Positions 36,282-47,100 of a stretch of 64,000 nt of DNA are shown here, piece by piece. The position numbers were made by a program, and so were the translations under genes. Location of the stretch: assembly GCF_016775155.1 (NCBI RefSeq), contig NZ_JAEUGD010000059.1:1-64000 (forward strand), given 5' to 3'. Source of the DNA: Fulvivirga marina (GTDB lineage Bacteria; Bacteroidota; Bacteroidia; Cytophagales; Cyclobacteriaceae). Position 1 is the stretch's first letter. Each line of letters begins with the position of its first letter. The notes beneath the pieces are model-generated. The model saw nothing but the letters and a program-made list of their open reading frames with translations, was not told the DNA's origin and did not search any database.

Positions 36282-37745
36282 TCAGTTTTTACCTAGCTTT
36301 TGAGCACAATAACTAATGTCAAATTCCAACGGGGCCATATCAAATTTCAACTCCTCTGCCTTCTTCAGACATTCATAGGCCACAGCGTACTCTTCCTGAG
36401 CCATATTGATTTTACCCAATACATAATAAGCTACCGATGACTCAGGATATAGCTTTACATTCTCTTCCACCAGCTTTTTGGATATTTCCATGCTTTCCGG
36501 CATAAAAACCCAGGCCAGTTCATTTAAGGTATTTATGCCTATATTGCCCTGGTGCTCTGCTTTCAACTCTTCAAGCCTTACAAACATGTCTTCGGCGTTG
36601 CTTCTGTTGTAAACTTTAAGCAGCTCAATGGCATTGCTGGGGTATTGCACGAATGGATCTGGCCCAAAATACGGTTCAAGGTTAAGGCCAGTGGTCATAT
36701 CATTGATTTTTGAGGTCATTAGCGTTCCCCTGTCACTATTAGTGAGCAGTATAACTCCACGTTTCTTAGTCACGGAATAGCATAGCTGGGCCTTAAATCC
36801 CTCGTTGCTTCCAGCCTGGAAAATCACAGTATCATCCGGGCTGTAGGACACTTCAAAACCTGCAGCATAATATAACCCCGGATAGTCCTTCCCTACGGGC
36901 ACCGCAGGTTCAAGCATAGTTTTTATGCTTGCAGGAGTTATATATTGGTTGTTAAATGTTGATACGATCAATCGGGCATAATCTGCTGAAGTAGTGTTAA
37001 TCGTAGTGGACGGCAAAAACTTATCGCTTTTCCACTTCTCCATATGGCCTCCAAAAGCATCATGTCCTAATGCATAGTTATCAGGCTCCTCACCTCTACT
37101 CATAAAATATGAATAGGTATTTTGAAGTTGAAGGGGTTGATAAATTATCTTGTTGTATAATTCTTCAATGGACTCGTTGCGCAGCAACGCCATTACTTTG
37201 GCCAGGTAATTATAGCCTTCACCTGAGTAAACATACTCTTCTCCCGGGTTGCTCAAAATCTCCAGGGTATCCGGATTATTATTTGATTTCCAGTTTTCTA
37301 TGCCTGAAGAATGACTCAGAAGCATACGCGGAGTAATCAATTTGTATCGCTCATCATGAGCCAGCTGGTCATGCTCCAGATACTTGTACATGGGTTTATC
37401 CAGGTCGAGCAGGCCATCCTCTACCATTTTAAAAGCGGCGAATACGAGAAAGCTCTTCGATAGTGAAGCTGCCTCAAACAAGGTATTCTGATCAACCTGA
37501 CTCTCACTTTCCAACTGCTTGTACCCATAGTTATGAGAAAATACTACCTGGTTGTTGTCAATGATTGCTAACGACGCACCAGGTACGCCAACCTCGCTCA
37601 TCATATGACTGATTTTCTTATTAAAAGCTTCTATTTCAATGGTGTTTCCATTAGCCACAAAAGTCTTTTGTTTTTGAGCCTTTGCTGTAAAACACCCATT
37701 GGCCAGCACTACTGCCAGCACTAAATATTTAAGGTTTTGCATCAT
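36282..37745 (-). CDS. Secreted serine beta-lactamase-family hydrolase
   Basis: A 487-residue protein with an N-terminal signal peptide (cleavage near residue 24, after TAKAQ) and a class C/AmpC-like esterase or D-peptidase core. Motifs: S94-x-x-K97 in SLSKSFL, Y173-S-G in the YxN position, and a late NEGF-type loop near 314. Residues of about 395-487 are helical and TPR-like, a common C-terminal addition. It would act in the periplasm. This is the second hydrolase of this superfamily in the cluster; the other is fused to the exporter. In peptide clusters such enzymes can remove a leader acyl/peptide cap, cyclise the product or provide self-resistance. Which applies here is unknown. Confidence 0.9.
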   Translation of the reverse strand: MMQNLKYLVLAVVLANGCFTAKAQKQKTFVANGNTIEIEAFNKKISHMMSEVGVPGASLAIIDNNQVVFSHNYGYKQLESESQVDQNTLFEAASLSKSFLVFAAFKMVEDGLLDLDKPMYKYLEHDQLAHDERYKLITPRMLLSHSSGIENWKSNNNPDTLEILSNPGEEYVYSGEGYNYLAKVMALLRNESIEELYNKIIYQPLQLQNTYSYFMSRGEEPDNYALGHDAFGGHMEKWKSDKFLPSTTINTTSADYARLIVSTFNNQYITPASIKTMLEPAVPVGKDYPGLYYAAGFEVSYSPDDTVIFQAGSNEGFKAQLCYSVTKKRGVILLTNSDRGTLMTSKINDMTTGLNLEPYFGPDPFVQYPSNAIELLKVYNRSNAEDMFVRLEELKAEHQGNIGINTLNELAWVFMPESMEISKKLVEENVKLYPESSVAYYVLGKINMAQEEYAVAYECLKKAEELKFDMAPLEFDISYCAQKLGKN

Positions 37746-37809
37746 AGTGTTTTGGGTTTCTCTTATTTTTTATTCTTTATTAAGAAGTCCTGATTGCTTC
37801 TATGCTTAT

Positions 37810-40800
37810 CTATAGGTTAAAGGATATTTCTTCTTCCATGGCAGAAGATTCATCTTCTTCGGTCAGATATTCTAAAATACTCTGATCTGTATTTTCGGCA
37901 ATTCTGTAAACCAATGCCTGGAACTGAGCAATGATCAGTTCGATATCAGACTGGGTAAAGTATGCCGTAGAATACTCAAATCGGAAGTTGAAAGTATCCT
38001 GACCTTCACTGGCATAAAGTGTAAGTGGGTATTTTGAAGTGGCTCCTTCTATTTCATATCGTTTAAAGCTGTCATTAGGAATGGCACTTTCATCTCTCTC
38101 AAAATTTTGAAAGATGAACATCACATCAAACAAACTCCTTACCGCTTTGGTCCGGTTCTCATTCACATCCCTCACAATGTCGGCCAGGTCATAAACCTGC
38201 TGACTGTTGGCCTGTACCAGTAGTTTGTGCGTATCTCTTACAAAATCTTTAAAGCTCATATTTACATCCATCTGCTGACGGATAGGCAGTGTTTTGGCAA
38301 ACATCCCTACAACCCTTTCCACTTCGTGCTGCATTCTGCCTGAACTTGCACACCCAAGCACGATGTCATCCTGTCCGGTAAGCTGAGACAAATACAGGTA
38401 CAATGTAGAGAACAGTACAGAAAAATGGGTGACCTCCTCTCCTTTTAGTACTTCAAGAACGGGCATGATTTTACTACGTTCAATCTCGAATATTGCCTTA
38501 CCTCCATCTTCAGACATGTCATCGGGGGTTGCCGTTACCGGTAATTCCAGTTTAGGTATATCCCCTTCAAATTGCTTTAACCAAAACTCACGGCACGACA
38601 CGTAAGCCTGATCTCTTTTAAAAAGGTGCTCCCACTCTGCATAATCTTTGTACTGAATATTCAGAGGCTCCAACTCCTGACCTGCATATACCTGAAGGAA
38701 GTCTGATAGCAAAATAACCTGCGACATGCCATCGCATACAATGTGGTGCGTATCCATAACCAGAATATGCTTCCCATCTTTCACGGCAATAATTGCGCAT
38801 CTCAATAAAGGAGCCTTACTCAAGTCAAATGGCCTGATAAAACTGGCTATGGCCTCGTCTGCAGACTGGTCGCCGGCATTGATTTCGTCAACCTCAAATT
38901 TAATGTCCTCCTTAACGCTTTGAACGAGGTCATCATTTTCAATATAAAACACTGTTCTCAGACCTTCATGCCTTTCCACCAAGGTGTTCAGTGCCTTTTC
39001 TATTTTCTCTTTATCCACTGTACCTCCAACCCACCAGGCTAGCGGCAAGTTGTATGAAGTAGATGATGGGTTCATTTGATAATTATAGTGCATCCTTTCC
39101 TGGGCGGAAGAGGTGTGATAGCACTCCTTCTGCTCAGCCTTATTGATCACATAAAGGCTGTCTTTAGTAGCTTTATTAATCAGCTCTGCCTGTTTTTGTA
39201 TGGTTGCATTGTTGAACAACTCGTTTAGTGATATTCTAATGCCGAACTCTTTGTAGAGTCGTCCGATCAAACGCATAATACCTAAAGAGTTACCTCCTAT
39301 ACTATGGAAGGTATCTGTTATGGAGATAGCCTTATCGCCCAGTATTTCCTTCCAAATGGCCAATATAGTGGACTCTACATCATTTGTTGGGGCGTCAATG
39401 GCGCTCTTGTCCTGATGCAGAAGCTCTACCAGTGCTTTAAAGTCAACCTTTCCATTACTCAGCAGAGGAAACTCTTTCACTTCCATTACTCTCGAAGGCA
39501 CCATGTATTCTGGTAAATGTCTTCTGACATGGTCAATGATACTATTTTCCAGATCGGCATTATCCTGAACATCATCGCTCGCTATCACAAAGGCCACCAG
39601 AGTTTCACTGGTTGCTACTGGTGCACTTTCATCTGTATGTTTGATCAATACAGCATTTTTCACCTGATCCGCCTGAAAGAGTGCGTTTTCTATCTCATCG
39701 AGTTCTACCCTTATGCCTCGTATTTTTACCTGCCTGTCTTCGCGACCCATGAGGTCAATTTTACCGCCAGGCATCAACCTGGCTTTGTCACCGGTTTTAT
39801 ACGCCGTGGTCTCATCTGGCGTACCCACCCTGATACGGATGAACTTTTCTTTGGTCAGGGCTTCGTCATTCAAATAGCCTTTGGCGGTATAGTTGGTTAT
39901 GATGTAAAGGTCGCCTGGGACAAGCGGGTTACATTTTTCCAGATTCTTGTTCGCTACCAGCAATTCAGTGTCCGCTATGGGCGATCCAATTGAAATTTTC
40001 TGTTGTTTAGCATCCTCTGGCTTTATTCTGTAAAAGGAGCGTACCATGGTGGTTTCCGTGGTACCATAGAGATTAACGAGTTGAATGCGGGAACCAAACA
40101 CTTCATACCAGTGTAGCAATTCAGATGGAATGATCTTCTCTCCTGAAAGCAACACATAGCGGAGATCTTTGAAGTTTTCTTCTTTCAGCTCTTTGGTATT
40201 AAAAACGCGAAGCACACTCGGTACACAATGTATGTAGTTAATGGCGTTTTTATCAATCCACTGTACCATTTCTTCCGGAGTGAAAAAAGAATCATGATCA
40301 GGAGGTATGCATATAAGCCCCCCGGTCAATAATGGCACAAATACATCACGTAAAAAGGCATCAAAGTAGGGGCTAACAAATTGACTGAACCTGACGGGTT
40401 TCTTGATTTCAAACTCAGCAATTTCCCATTCCAAAAATTGTAGCAAGCTATCGTTACGGCCAACTACGCCTTTTGGTATACCTGTTGAGCCTGAAGTGAA
40501 ATAAACATAGAGGCTGTCATTAGCACTATACTCAGGATACAGAATTTCTTCATCAGGAGTACCTTCAAGTATATCTTCCAGGTAATATTGATTGAGGTCA
40601 TCATTACCGTTAAACGAAGCTGAGGTTTTGGATGTAATCAGGTATTTAAGGTTGAGATTTTCGCTCATTTTTTCCAGTCGTGCCTCCGGAAGTTTTTCAT
40701 CGATAGGTACAAACACACATCTTGCATTCATCACTCCCACCATAGCACAAATGATATCACACCTGTCTTTGAGATAAACGCCTACTATTGCTTCATCAGT

Positions 40801-40950
40801 TGCGCCTTTGCTCAGCAAAAATGCTGTGATCTTATTGGCCGTGGATAAAAGCTCCGCATAACCAACTTCCTTCTCAGCCGTTTTAATAGCTTGCAGTTTA
40901 TGGTCAGCACCGGCTTTTAGCTTCTCGATTAACTCTGTTTGAAAAATCAT
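37810..40950 (-). CDS. NRPS A-T-C
   Basis: A 1046-residue synthetase with order A (about 10-510), T (carrier serine near 554 in IGGNSLG) and C (about 610-1030, HHIVCDG near 736). It starts directly with the A domain. The condensation step for this module must therefore come from the C domain at the end of the 44134-48732 protein. Its own C domain then hands over to the giant NRPS, which begins with only half a C. The by-eye code is DARHLSLMV, with Arg at the side-chain position 239; I cannot assign a substrate. It ends in an acidic tail (EEDESSAMEEEISFNL) that could be a docking motif. It lies between the asparagine synthetase and the secreted hydrolase. Confidence 0.95.
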   Translation of the reverse strand: MIFQTELIEKLKAGADHKLQAIKTAEKEVGYAELLSTANKITAFLLSKGATDEAIVGVYLKDRCDIICAMVGVMNARCVFVPIDEKLPEARLEKMSENLNLKYLITSKTSASFNGNDDLNQYYLEDILEGTPDEEILYPEYSANDSLYVYFTSGSTGIPKGVVGRNDSLLQFLEWEIAEFEIKKPVRFSQFVSPYFDAFLRDVFVPLLTGGLICIPPDHDSFFTPEEMVQWIDKNAINYIHCVPSVLRVFNTKELKEENFKDLRYVLLSGEKIIPSELLHWYEVFGSRIQLVNLYGTTETTMVRSFYRIKPEDAKQQKISIGSPIADTELLVANKNLEKCNPLVPGDLYIITNYTAKGYLNDEALTKEKFIRIRVGTPDETTAYKTGDKARLMPGGKIDLMGREDRQVKIRGIRVELDEIENALFQADQVKNAVLIKHTDESAPVATSETLVAFVIASDDVQDNADLENSIIDHVRRHLPEYMVPSRVMEVKEFPLLSNGKVDFKALVELLHQDKSAIDAPTNDVESTILAIWKEILGDKAISITDTFHSIGGNSLGIMRLIGRLYKEFGIRISLNELFNNATIQKQAELINKATKDSLYVINKAEQKECYHTSSAQERMHYNYQMNPSSTSYNLPLAWWVGGTVDKEKIEKALNTLVERHEGLRTVFYIENDDLVQSVKEDIKFEVDEINAGDQSADEAIASFIRPFDLSKAPLLRCAIIAVKDGKHILVMDTHHIVCDGMSQVILLSDFLQVYAGQELEPLNIQYKDYAEWEHLFKRDQAYVSCREFWLKQFEGDIPKLELPVTATPDDMSEDGGKAIFEIERSKIMPVLEVLKGEEVTHFSVLFSTLYLYLSQLTGQDDIVLGCASSGRMQHEVERVVGMFAKTLPIRQQMDVNMSFKDFVRDTHKLLVQANSQQVYDLADIVRDVNENRTKAVRSLFDVMFIFQNFERDESAIPNDSFKRYEIEGATSKYPLTLYASEGQDTFNFRFEYSTAYFTQSDIELIIAQFQALVYRIAENTDQSILEYLTEEDESSAMEEEISFNL

Positions 40951-41040
40951 GTATTCTTTCTTAATTCTTTTACATTAAATATTTCTGGTGGCTCATCATT
41001 TGGCCTGATAGAGGTCTCAGAAGGACCTTTTATCTTTTAA

Positions 41041-42900
41041 TCATTCGAAAAATTGCTCCAGCAAAATCCCAAAGGTTATCACCGTGATCAATAAATCAGT
41101 TTCGTATGGGGCATTAATGGTAAAGCCCTCCTGTTTATAGGTATTTTTAAGTTTCTCTATTTCGTCAGCGTTGAAATATCCTTGCCTTTTGATGGTATCA
41201 TAGGACAAAACATCGTTGATGTACTCAATATTCTTTTGTAACAAATAGGGACTGCCCGGAGCTATGAAGTGAAACTTCTCTCTCTCAAAAACTTCTTTAG
41301 GCATAAATCTTCTGGCCATGGTTTTTAAGATGTACTTCTCCGTAAAATCATTGAGTTTAAGTTCGGAAGGCACCTGGGTAGAAAAAGCGATCAGTTCTTT
41401 GTCTAGAAACGGATATCTTGCCTCTACGGAATTGGCCAGCGCCATCCTGTCACCATGGTCAGATACCAAGTGATCAACCAGCCGGATTTTATAATCTATA
41501 TAAGCTCTTTTGTTTAGGATATCCCTGTTTTGTACCCTATCCTTGTTAATCACATGATGATTGAGGCAATTAATTTCATCAAAAGACTCATTCAACGCGG
41601 CTGAGTAGAGACTCCTTTTAGTTACGTCATAATCCAGAAAGTTCCTTTCATAGAAGAAGGACTCATCTCCCCAGAGGTCATATCTAAGCTTTTCCTCCTC
41701 AGGAGTTGCCTCATTTTGGACAAAGTTCATTTGTCTCATCTTATCGAACCTGTAGCCTACATAGCCTGCAAAAAACTCATCGGCTCCTTCTCCTGACTGG
41801 ATAACTTTGATCCCGTTAGACCTTACTTTTTCCGATAAAGCCAGTGATGCCGTATTGTAAGTTTCCTTTATGGGGCATTCGCTGTGATAAACCGAAAGCT
41901 GTAACCGCTCGCTGATATCTTCATAGAAAAATGTTTTTTGATTCAGTCTGGAGTTACTCTCTTTGGCAATTAATTTCTGGTAGATAGACTCTGAGTGCTG
42001 TGAGTCAATGAAGTCGATCGAAAATGCCTCCTTCTCCACACCAGGCACCAGTTTATTCACCTTCATGGCGATCATGGATGAATCGAGGCCTCCACTTAAA
42101 TAGAAACCTGAGGGTACATCAGCTCTAAGGCGAAGTTTGATGGAGTTTTCAAACAGTTCTTCGAGTTTATCGACATAGTATGTTTCCGGCTTTCCATTCA
42201 TCTTCATCTCCCCTTCAGGATAGATCAGATCCCAGTATTCGTGTTTGGCAACTGTTCCGTTATCATCCACTTCAATGAAGTAACCATTTTCCAGGCTATG
42301 AATGTTCTTAAACATGGTTCTCGGGCTTATCAGCCCGGCAAATGTCATGACCTGATCAAGCCCTACAGGATCCACTTCACGTTTTACAAAGGGGTGCTCC
42401 AGAATGGCTTTTATCTCCGATCCGAAAATGAATGTCTCCCCAACTTTGGTATAGAAAAATGGTACAATACCCATCTGGTCACGGGCGCAGAACAGAACTT
42501 TTCTTCGCTTATCATACAAAGCAAACGCAAACTGTCCATTCAGGTCATTGAGAAAACCAGTGCCTTTTTCTTCATAAAGGTGAAGTATAACCTCTACATC
42601 GGAACTTGTTTTAAAGGAGTGTCCTCTACTCTTTAGTTGCTCTCTCAGCTCTATGTAATTAAAGACCTCTCCGTTGCATATCAGCACTAGAGATTCATCC
42701 TCGTTGTATAACGGCTGCATGCCATTTTCCAGCCCTATAATGCTAAGTCTGCTGAAACCTAAGGCTACGTTTTCAAAGATGAGGGAGTCCTGAGCATCAG
42801 GTCCCCGGTGGATAAGCTTTTCATTCATCTTGTCCACAATCATTTTATCTTCGCCAGAGGCTCTTTGATCAAACTTAATAAACCCGCAAATACCGCACAT
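41041..42900 (-). CDS. asnB: Asparagine synthetase-like amidotransferase
   Basis: A 619-residue AsnB-type protein. It begins MCGICGF, with catalytic Cys2 of the class II glutaminase domain (about 1-210). The ATP-pyrophosphatase PP-loop SGGLDSS lies near 268-274 in the synthetase domain (about 220-600). It uses glutamine and ATP to amidate a carboxylate. The family normally turns Asp into Asn, but members inside NRPS clusters may amidate a bound peptide or another carboxylate. The adjacent Asp-activating NRPS makes the beta-carboxylate of that residue a candidate. It lies in the middle of the operon, between the cupin gene and the A-T-C NRPS. Confidence 0.92.
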   Translation of the reverse strand: MCGICGFIKFDQRASGEDKMIVDKMNEKLIHRGPDAQDSLIFENVALGFSRLSIIGLENGMQPLYNEDESLVLICNGEVFNYIELREQLKSRGHSFKTSSDVEVILHLYEEKGTGFLNDLNGQFAFALYDKRRKVLFCARDQMGIVPFFYTKVGETFIFGSEIKAILEHPFVKREVDPVGLDQVMTFAGLISPRTMFKNIHSLENGYFIEVDDNGTVAKHEYWDLIYPEGEMKMNGKPETYYVDKLEELFENSIKLRLRADVPSGFYLSGGLDSSMIAMKVNKLVPGVEKEAFSIDFIDSQHSESIYQKLIAKESNSRLNQKTFFYEDISERLQLSVYHSECPIKETYNTASLALSEKVRSNGIKVIQSGEGADEFFAGYVGYRFDKMRQMNFVQNEATPEEEKLRYDLWGDESFFYERNFLDYDVTKRSLYSAALNESFDEINCLNHHVINKDRVQNRDILNKRAYIDYKIRLVDHLVSDHGDRMALANSVEARYPFLDKELIAFSTQVPSELKLNDFTEKYILKTMARRFMPKEVFEREKFHFIAPGSPYLLQKNIEYINDVLSYDTIKRQGYFNADEIEKLKNTYKQEGFTINAPYETDLLITVITFGILLEQFFE

Positions 42901-42973
42901 ATATTGTTATTAATTGGATATTGTTTACAAATTAAGAAGACATGTTTTGTCTTACCGGTTATCTACAAATGCC

Positions 42974-44086
42974 TCAAATAGTAAGGCTAACTGTCTCATT
43001 CCCTGGCTTGAGTTCTTCCCAGGCATCCCACTGCATACCTGCACTAATGGAGAAAACATTGTCTACTGCATAAACACAATGCCACCAGAAAGCCGGAATG
43101 ACTAATAGCTCACCTGGGCCAACGATAACTTCAAGTGCCCTGGTTTTAGCAAATGATGGAAACTCTTCTGTATTTACGCCTATTACGTTCTTGATCTCAC
43201 AGGTCTGAAAAGTGTTGAATGCTTTCAATGCATAGAGATATTCCGTCTGCTCAGGAGAGAACAGAATCATTTTCTTTCTTCCAAAAATATTGGCCAACAT
43301 CCCGTTGCAGCAATCTCTGTGTAGCGCTGTACAAGGGGTATCTCCAGACTTTGCCCCCATCCAGATCTGTGGTGTGGTAAAGGTTTCAGGGCTAAAAAAT
43401 GGTAACCTGAATTTAGACCACATAGCCGGTGGCAAGTCGCAGCCCCCCGTATACACGATATCACCACTTGTATTCTCTACCTTTTCGATGAAATCACCCA
43501 TAGTTTCAAAGCCTTCCTTGCCTTTTTCAAGAACAGGACGCAGACGGGTATCGCCGTACTTCTTCTTGATTTCCTCCATGCTGGATGATAAAAACTCCCA
43601 GTCATCCAATACGCCTGTCATCACAAATGGCATGGATTCATCAATCAGATTGAGTACTTCCTCTTTTGATGGTTTATGAATTCTTTTAATTTCAGTCACA
43701 CTGTCTTTATAGTCCTGACATTTGGCCTCGGTCTCCCGGATCAATTCATCTACTTTTTCAGAAGGTCTTTTGATCAGGTTGAAAAGATAGCCAGCCAGAT
43801 CAAGATTGCCCTCAACTGATACCTGCATCAAAAAGTTAGGGTCTCTCAGGTCAAAGTGGTCCAGATTGTCCAGTACCCTCGCCAGTGTTTCCTGCTTCAT
43901 TTTTACGACAACATCAGTTTTTTGAGGAGCTTCTTCAGAAAACTTCAGTTCATTATTCTCAAGTTCAATAAATGCAGAAACACGGTCTCCATTATCATCC
44001 AGGGTGACTTCACAAATGCCGGATAGATCCGTTTGACAGATGGCATCCTGCATTAGGCTAAACAATTTCTTAAGTAAGTCTTGCAT
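42974..44086 (-). CDS. SCP2-cupin fusion, putative Fe(II)/2OG oxygenase
   Basis: A 370-residue two-domain protein. Residues of about 15-110 resemble an SCP2 sterol-carrier-like domain (hydrophobic pocket fold). Residues of about 130-365 are a cupin_8/JmjC-type oxygenase with metal ligands H256 and D258 in LHRDCC and H336 in PAFWWHCV. Enzymes of this class hydroxylate amino acid side chains in proteins or on NRPS carrier domains. The SCP2 domain may bind the carrier-tethered or lipid substrate. It lies directly after the NRPS that loads Asp (47-bp gap) and before the amidotransferase, so a role in tailoring that region of the peptide is reasonable. The domain boundaries are by eye. Confidence 0.83.
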   Translation of the reverse strand: MQDLLKKLFSLMQDAICQTDLSGICEVTLDDNGDRVSAFIELENNELKFSEEAPQKTDVVVKMKQETLARVLDNLDHFDLRDPNFLMQVSVEGNLDLAGYLFNLIKRPSEKVDELIRETEAKCQDYKDSVTEIKRIHKPSKEEVLNLIDESMPFVMTGVLDDWEFLSSSMEEIKKKYGDTRLRPVLEKGKEGFETMGDFIEKVENTSGDIVYTGGCDLPPAMWSKFRLPFFSPETFTTPQIWMGAKSGDTPCTALHRDCCNGMLANIFGRKKMILFSPEQTEYLYALKAFNTFQTCEIKNVIGVNTEEFPSFAKTRALEVIVGPGELLVIPAFWWHCVYAVDNVFSISAGMQWDAWEELKPGNETVSLTI

Positions 44087-44133
44087 AATTCTGTTTTAGA
44101 GGTCTTTTGTTATTTTAAATTTTCGTCTTCAGC

Positions 44134-47100
44134 TCAGGCATAGTCAAGTGCATCATGCATCTCTACATCCCCGAGCATGATGTCAGTATCATCCAGGACA
44201 ACCTGTAGTATATGGTTAAAATACTTCATGAGAAGCTGAATGGTATCCTTGTCATAGTATTCCGTATTGTAGATGAAATGCACAAGGAACCTGTCTTTTT
44301 CGTCGATAGCATGGATTTTAAACTCGAAATGAGAACTCTCTGCCCATTTGACCTCAACGGGTTCAAATTTCAGTTCATCTAATGCTACGCTTTCATCATG
44401 ATAATTGACCAATGCAAAGTGAACATCGAAGAGGTTAGTTTGCTTAATACCCTTTTCATTGAGAGCGGCTATCATTTGATCGTATTGGAAATCCTGATTA
44501 TCAAAAGCTTCCAATACACAGTCTTTCACTTTTTCTAAAAATTGACTGAATGTCAGATCATTATCCACTTCAACTCTGAGTGGTAGCAGATTAACGAATG
44601 TACCCACGATGTCTTTTAACCTAGGGTGTGTCCTGCCTACTACATCTGTACCGATCACGATATCCGTACTGCCGGATATCTTTGATAAAAGGATGTAGTA
44701 TGCGGAGATCAGGAACATAAAATCAGATGTATTGGCCGATGCTGTAAACTTTTTGATTTTAGCATAGAGGTCTCCGGACAAAGACATTTCTTCAAACGTG
44801 GCTTCGTTACCGCTAGATGCATCGCGCTCTTTGAGCATAGGCATTTCCAATGCAGGAGCTTTATCTGATAGTTTCTTCAGCCAGAATTCCTTTTGTCTGT
44901 CAATGCTATTGGTTGCATGTTTTTGCCAATAGGCATAATCAACATATCTTATTTTCAATGAAGGTAGCTGTTCTCCTTTATAAAGCCGTTTGAAATCGGT
45001 CATGAGTATGTTTTTCGAAATACCATCGCAAATAATATGATGGATATCCAGAAGCAAAAAGTTGCCCAGATCCGGGTGCATAAACAAGCCGCACCGCATT
45101 AATGGACAGGCAGAAAGGTCAAATGGCCTGACAAAATCATCCATCACTTCTTCAATGGTATTATACTTTTCAGGATCAGGCATAGCCAGTTCAAAGGTGA
45201 CGCTATCTTTTATCCTTTGAACTATACTACCCTCATCGGTCTGGAAGAAGCCGGTTCTTAAACTCTCGTGCCTGTCGGTCAGCTTTTGAAAAATAGACTT
45301 CAGCTTGTCTACATCGATATCTCCAATTATTCGATAAACATTAGCAACATTATAAGTCAGGTCTTGTTTGTCGCGAGAATGCTCTATATAAAGTCTCTCC
45401 TGAGCAGATGATGTCGGATAATATTCCTGATCAGCGATTCTTTTGATATCTTCCGCCTGGCTGACCTGCGTTTTTTCTATTAGCTCTGAAAGTTTCTCTA
45501 TCGTAGGGCAATCGAAGATCTGCCGCATATGCAACTCAACAGCAAACTTCTGCTGTATAATGTAGTTGAGTTTAATGGCATTGATAGAGTTACCTCCCAG
45601 ATCAAAGAAATCGCTATGGATACCTATCTGGCTTTCATCAATACCCAACAGGCTGGCCCATATCTCAACCAGTATTCTTTGTTGATCATTTTCCGGCCCC
45701 ACAAATCCACCTGTATTCATTTCAGGGTCTGGAAGCGCCTTACGGTTGAGCTTGCCATTAGGTGTCAGTGGTAATTCGCTTAGCCATACATAATGTACAG
45801 GAACCATATAATCAGGGAATACTGCTGATAAGTAGTCTTTTAGCTCGGCCGAATCTATAGCCTCAGCGGATACATAATAGGCCACCAATTGCTTTTCATT
45901 ATTATTGGTTCTTGCCATAACCACCACATCTGATAGACTATCGTGTGATATCAGCTGTTTTTCAATCTCACCCAGCTCTACTCTGTATCCTCTGATTTTA
46001 ACCTGATCATCTATTCTTCCCAAAAACTGAACTTTGCCATTGGCCAGCCATCTGGCCTTATCCCCTGTACGGTAAAGTGTAGTAGTAGTCAGAGGGCTAT
46101 TGACAAATCTTTCTTGGGTAAGTTCTTCTGCATTCAGGTAGCCGTGGCTCACGCCATCTCCTGCTATGTAAAGTTCACCAGCCACGCCTACAGGCAGTAC
46201 ACTGCCATGCTGGTCAAGAATGTAAAGTTTTGTATTGTTAATGGGCCTTCCTATTACGGGTTGCTCCACAAACTCCTGCCAGTTAACAATCTTCTCTGCA
46301 ACTGCTCCAATGGTAGTCTCAGTGGGCCCATAATGATTAATGAACTGTATTTGGCCATAAGCATCGCTGACCTTTTGAACATCCTCCGTGCGGATAGCCT
46401 CGCCACCCAGCAGGATATGTTTCAAGCTATTCAGGGCACCCGGCTTATTATCCACTACTCCGCTAAAGGTTGAGAACAATGATGGTGTAACCTTCAGGTA
46501 AGTGATGTGGTTGTTGTGAATATAATCCAGCAGTTGATCAGGAGACTGGTACGTTGTTTCTGGTATCAGGTGCAATTCACCTCCGTATAACAATACGGGG
46601 AAGATTGAAGTATACCCCAAATCAAAGGCATAAGACGATGTAAGTAACGATTTATCATCAGGGGTCAGCTGTGTTGCCTGTTTAAACCAGTTAACATAGT
46701 TTACCAGGTTTTGGTCGTTTATTTTTACTCCCTTAGGCTTGCCTGTACTTCCTGACGTATAAACCACATAAGCGAGGCCCTGCTTACGAGGAGCAGGTTT
46801 CACTACCTCCCCTGACATGTCTGCTTTGCTATCCACGATCACTTTCTCTCCTGAAAAATCGAGTTTACTTTCCAGGTGCTGACGAGTAACTAACTTGCTA
46901 CTGCCACTTTCCTTCAAAATGATGCTCTGTCTGTTGGGGTTCTGATTGGCATCCAAGGGTAAGAACCCTGCACCGGACTTCAGTATTCCGAAAATCCCGA
47001 TGATCATTTCCAATGAAGGATCTGAATACAAAGCCACCAGCTCCTGTCCTTCTCCTATCTGTGATGCCAGATAATTGCTTCGCTCATCGAGTTCCTTATA

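Noticed and set aside
39304-39993. Long plus-strand open frames opposite the A-T-C NRPS
   Set aside because: They lie antisense to a well-supported synthetase and have no recognisable protein pattern; the same holds for all other plus-strand frames opposite genes from 11516 to 64000.
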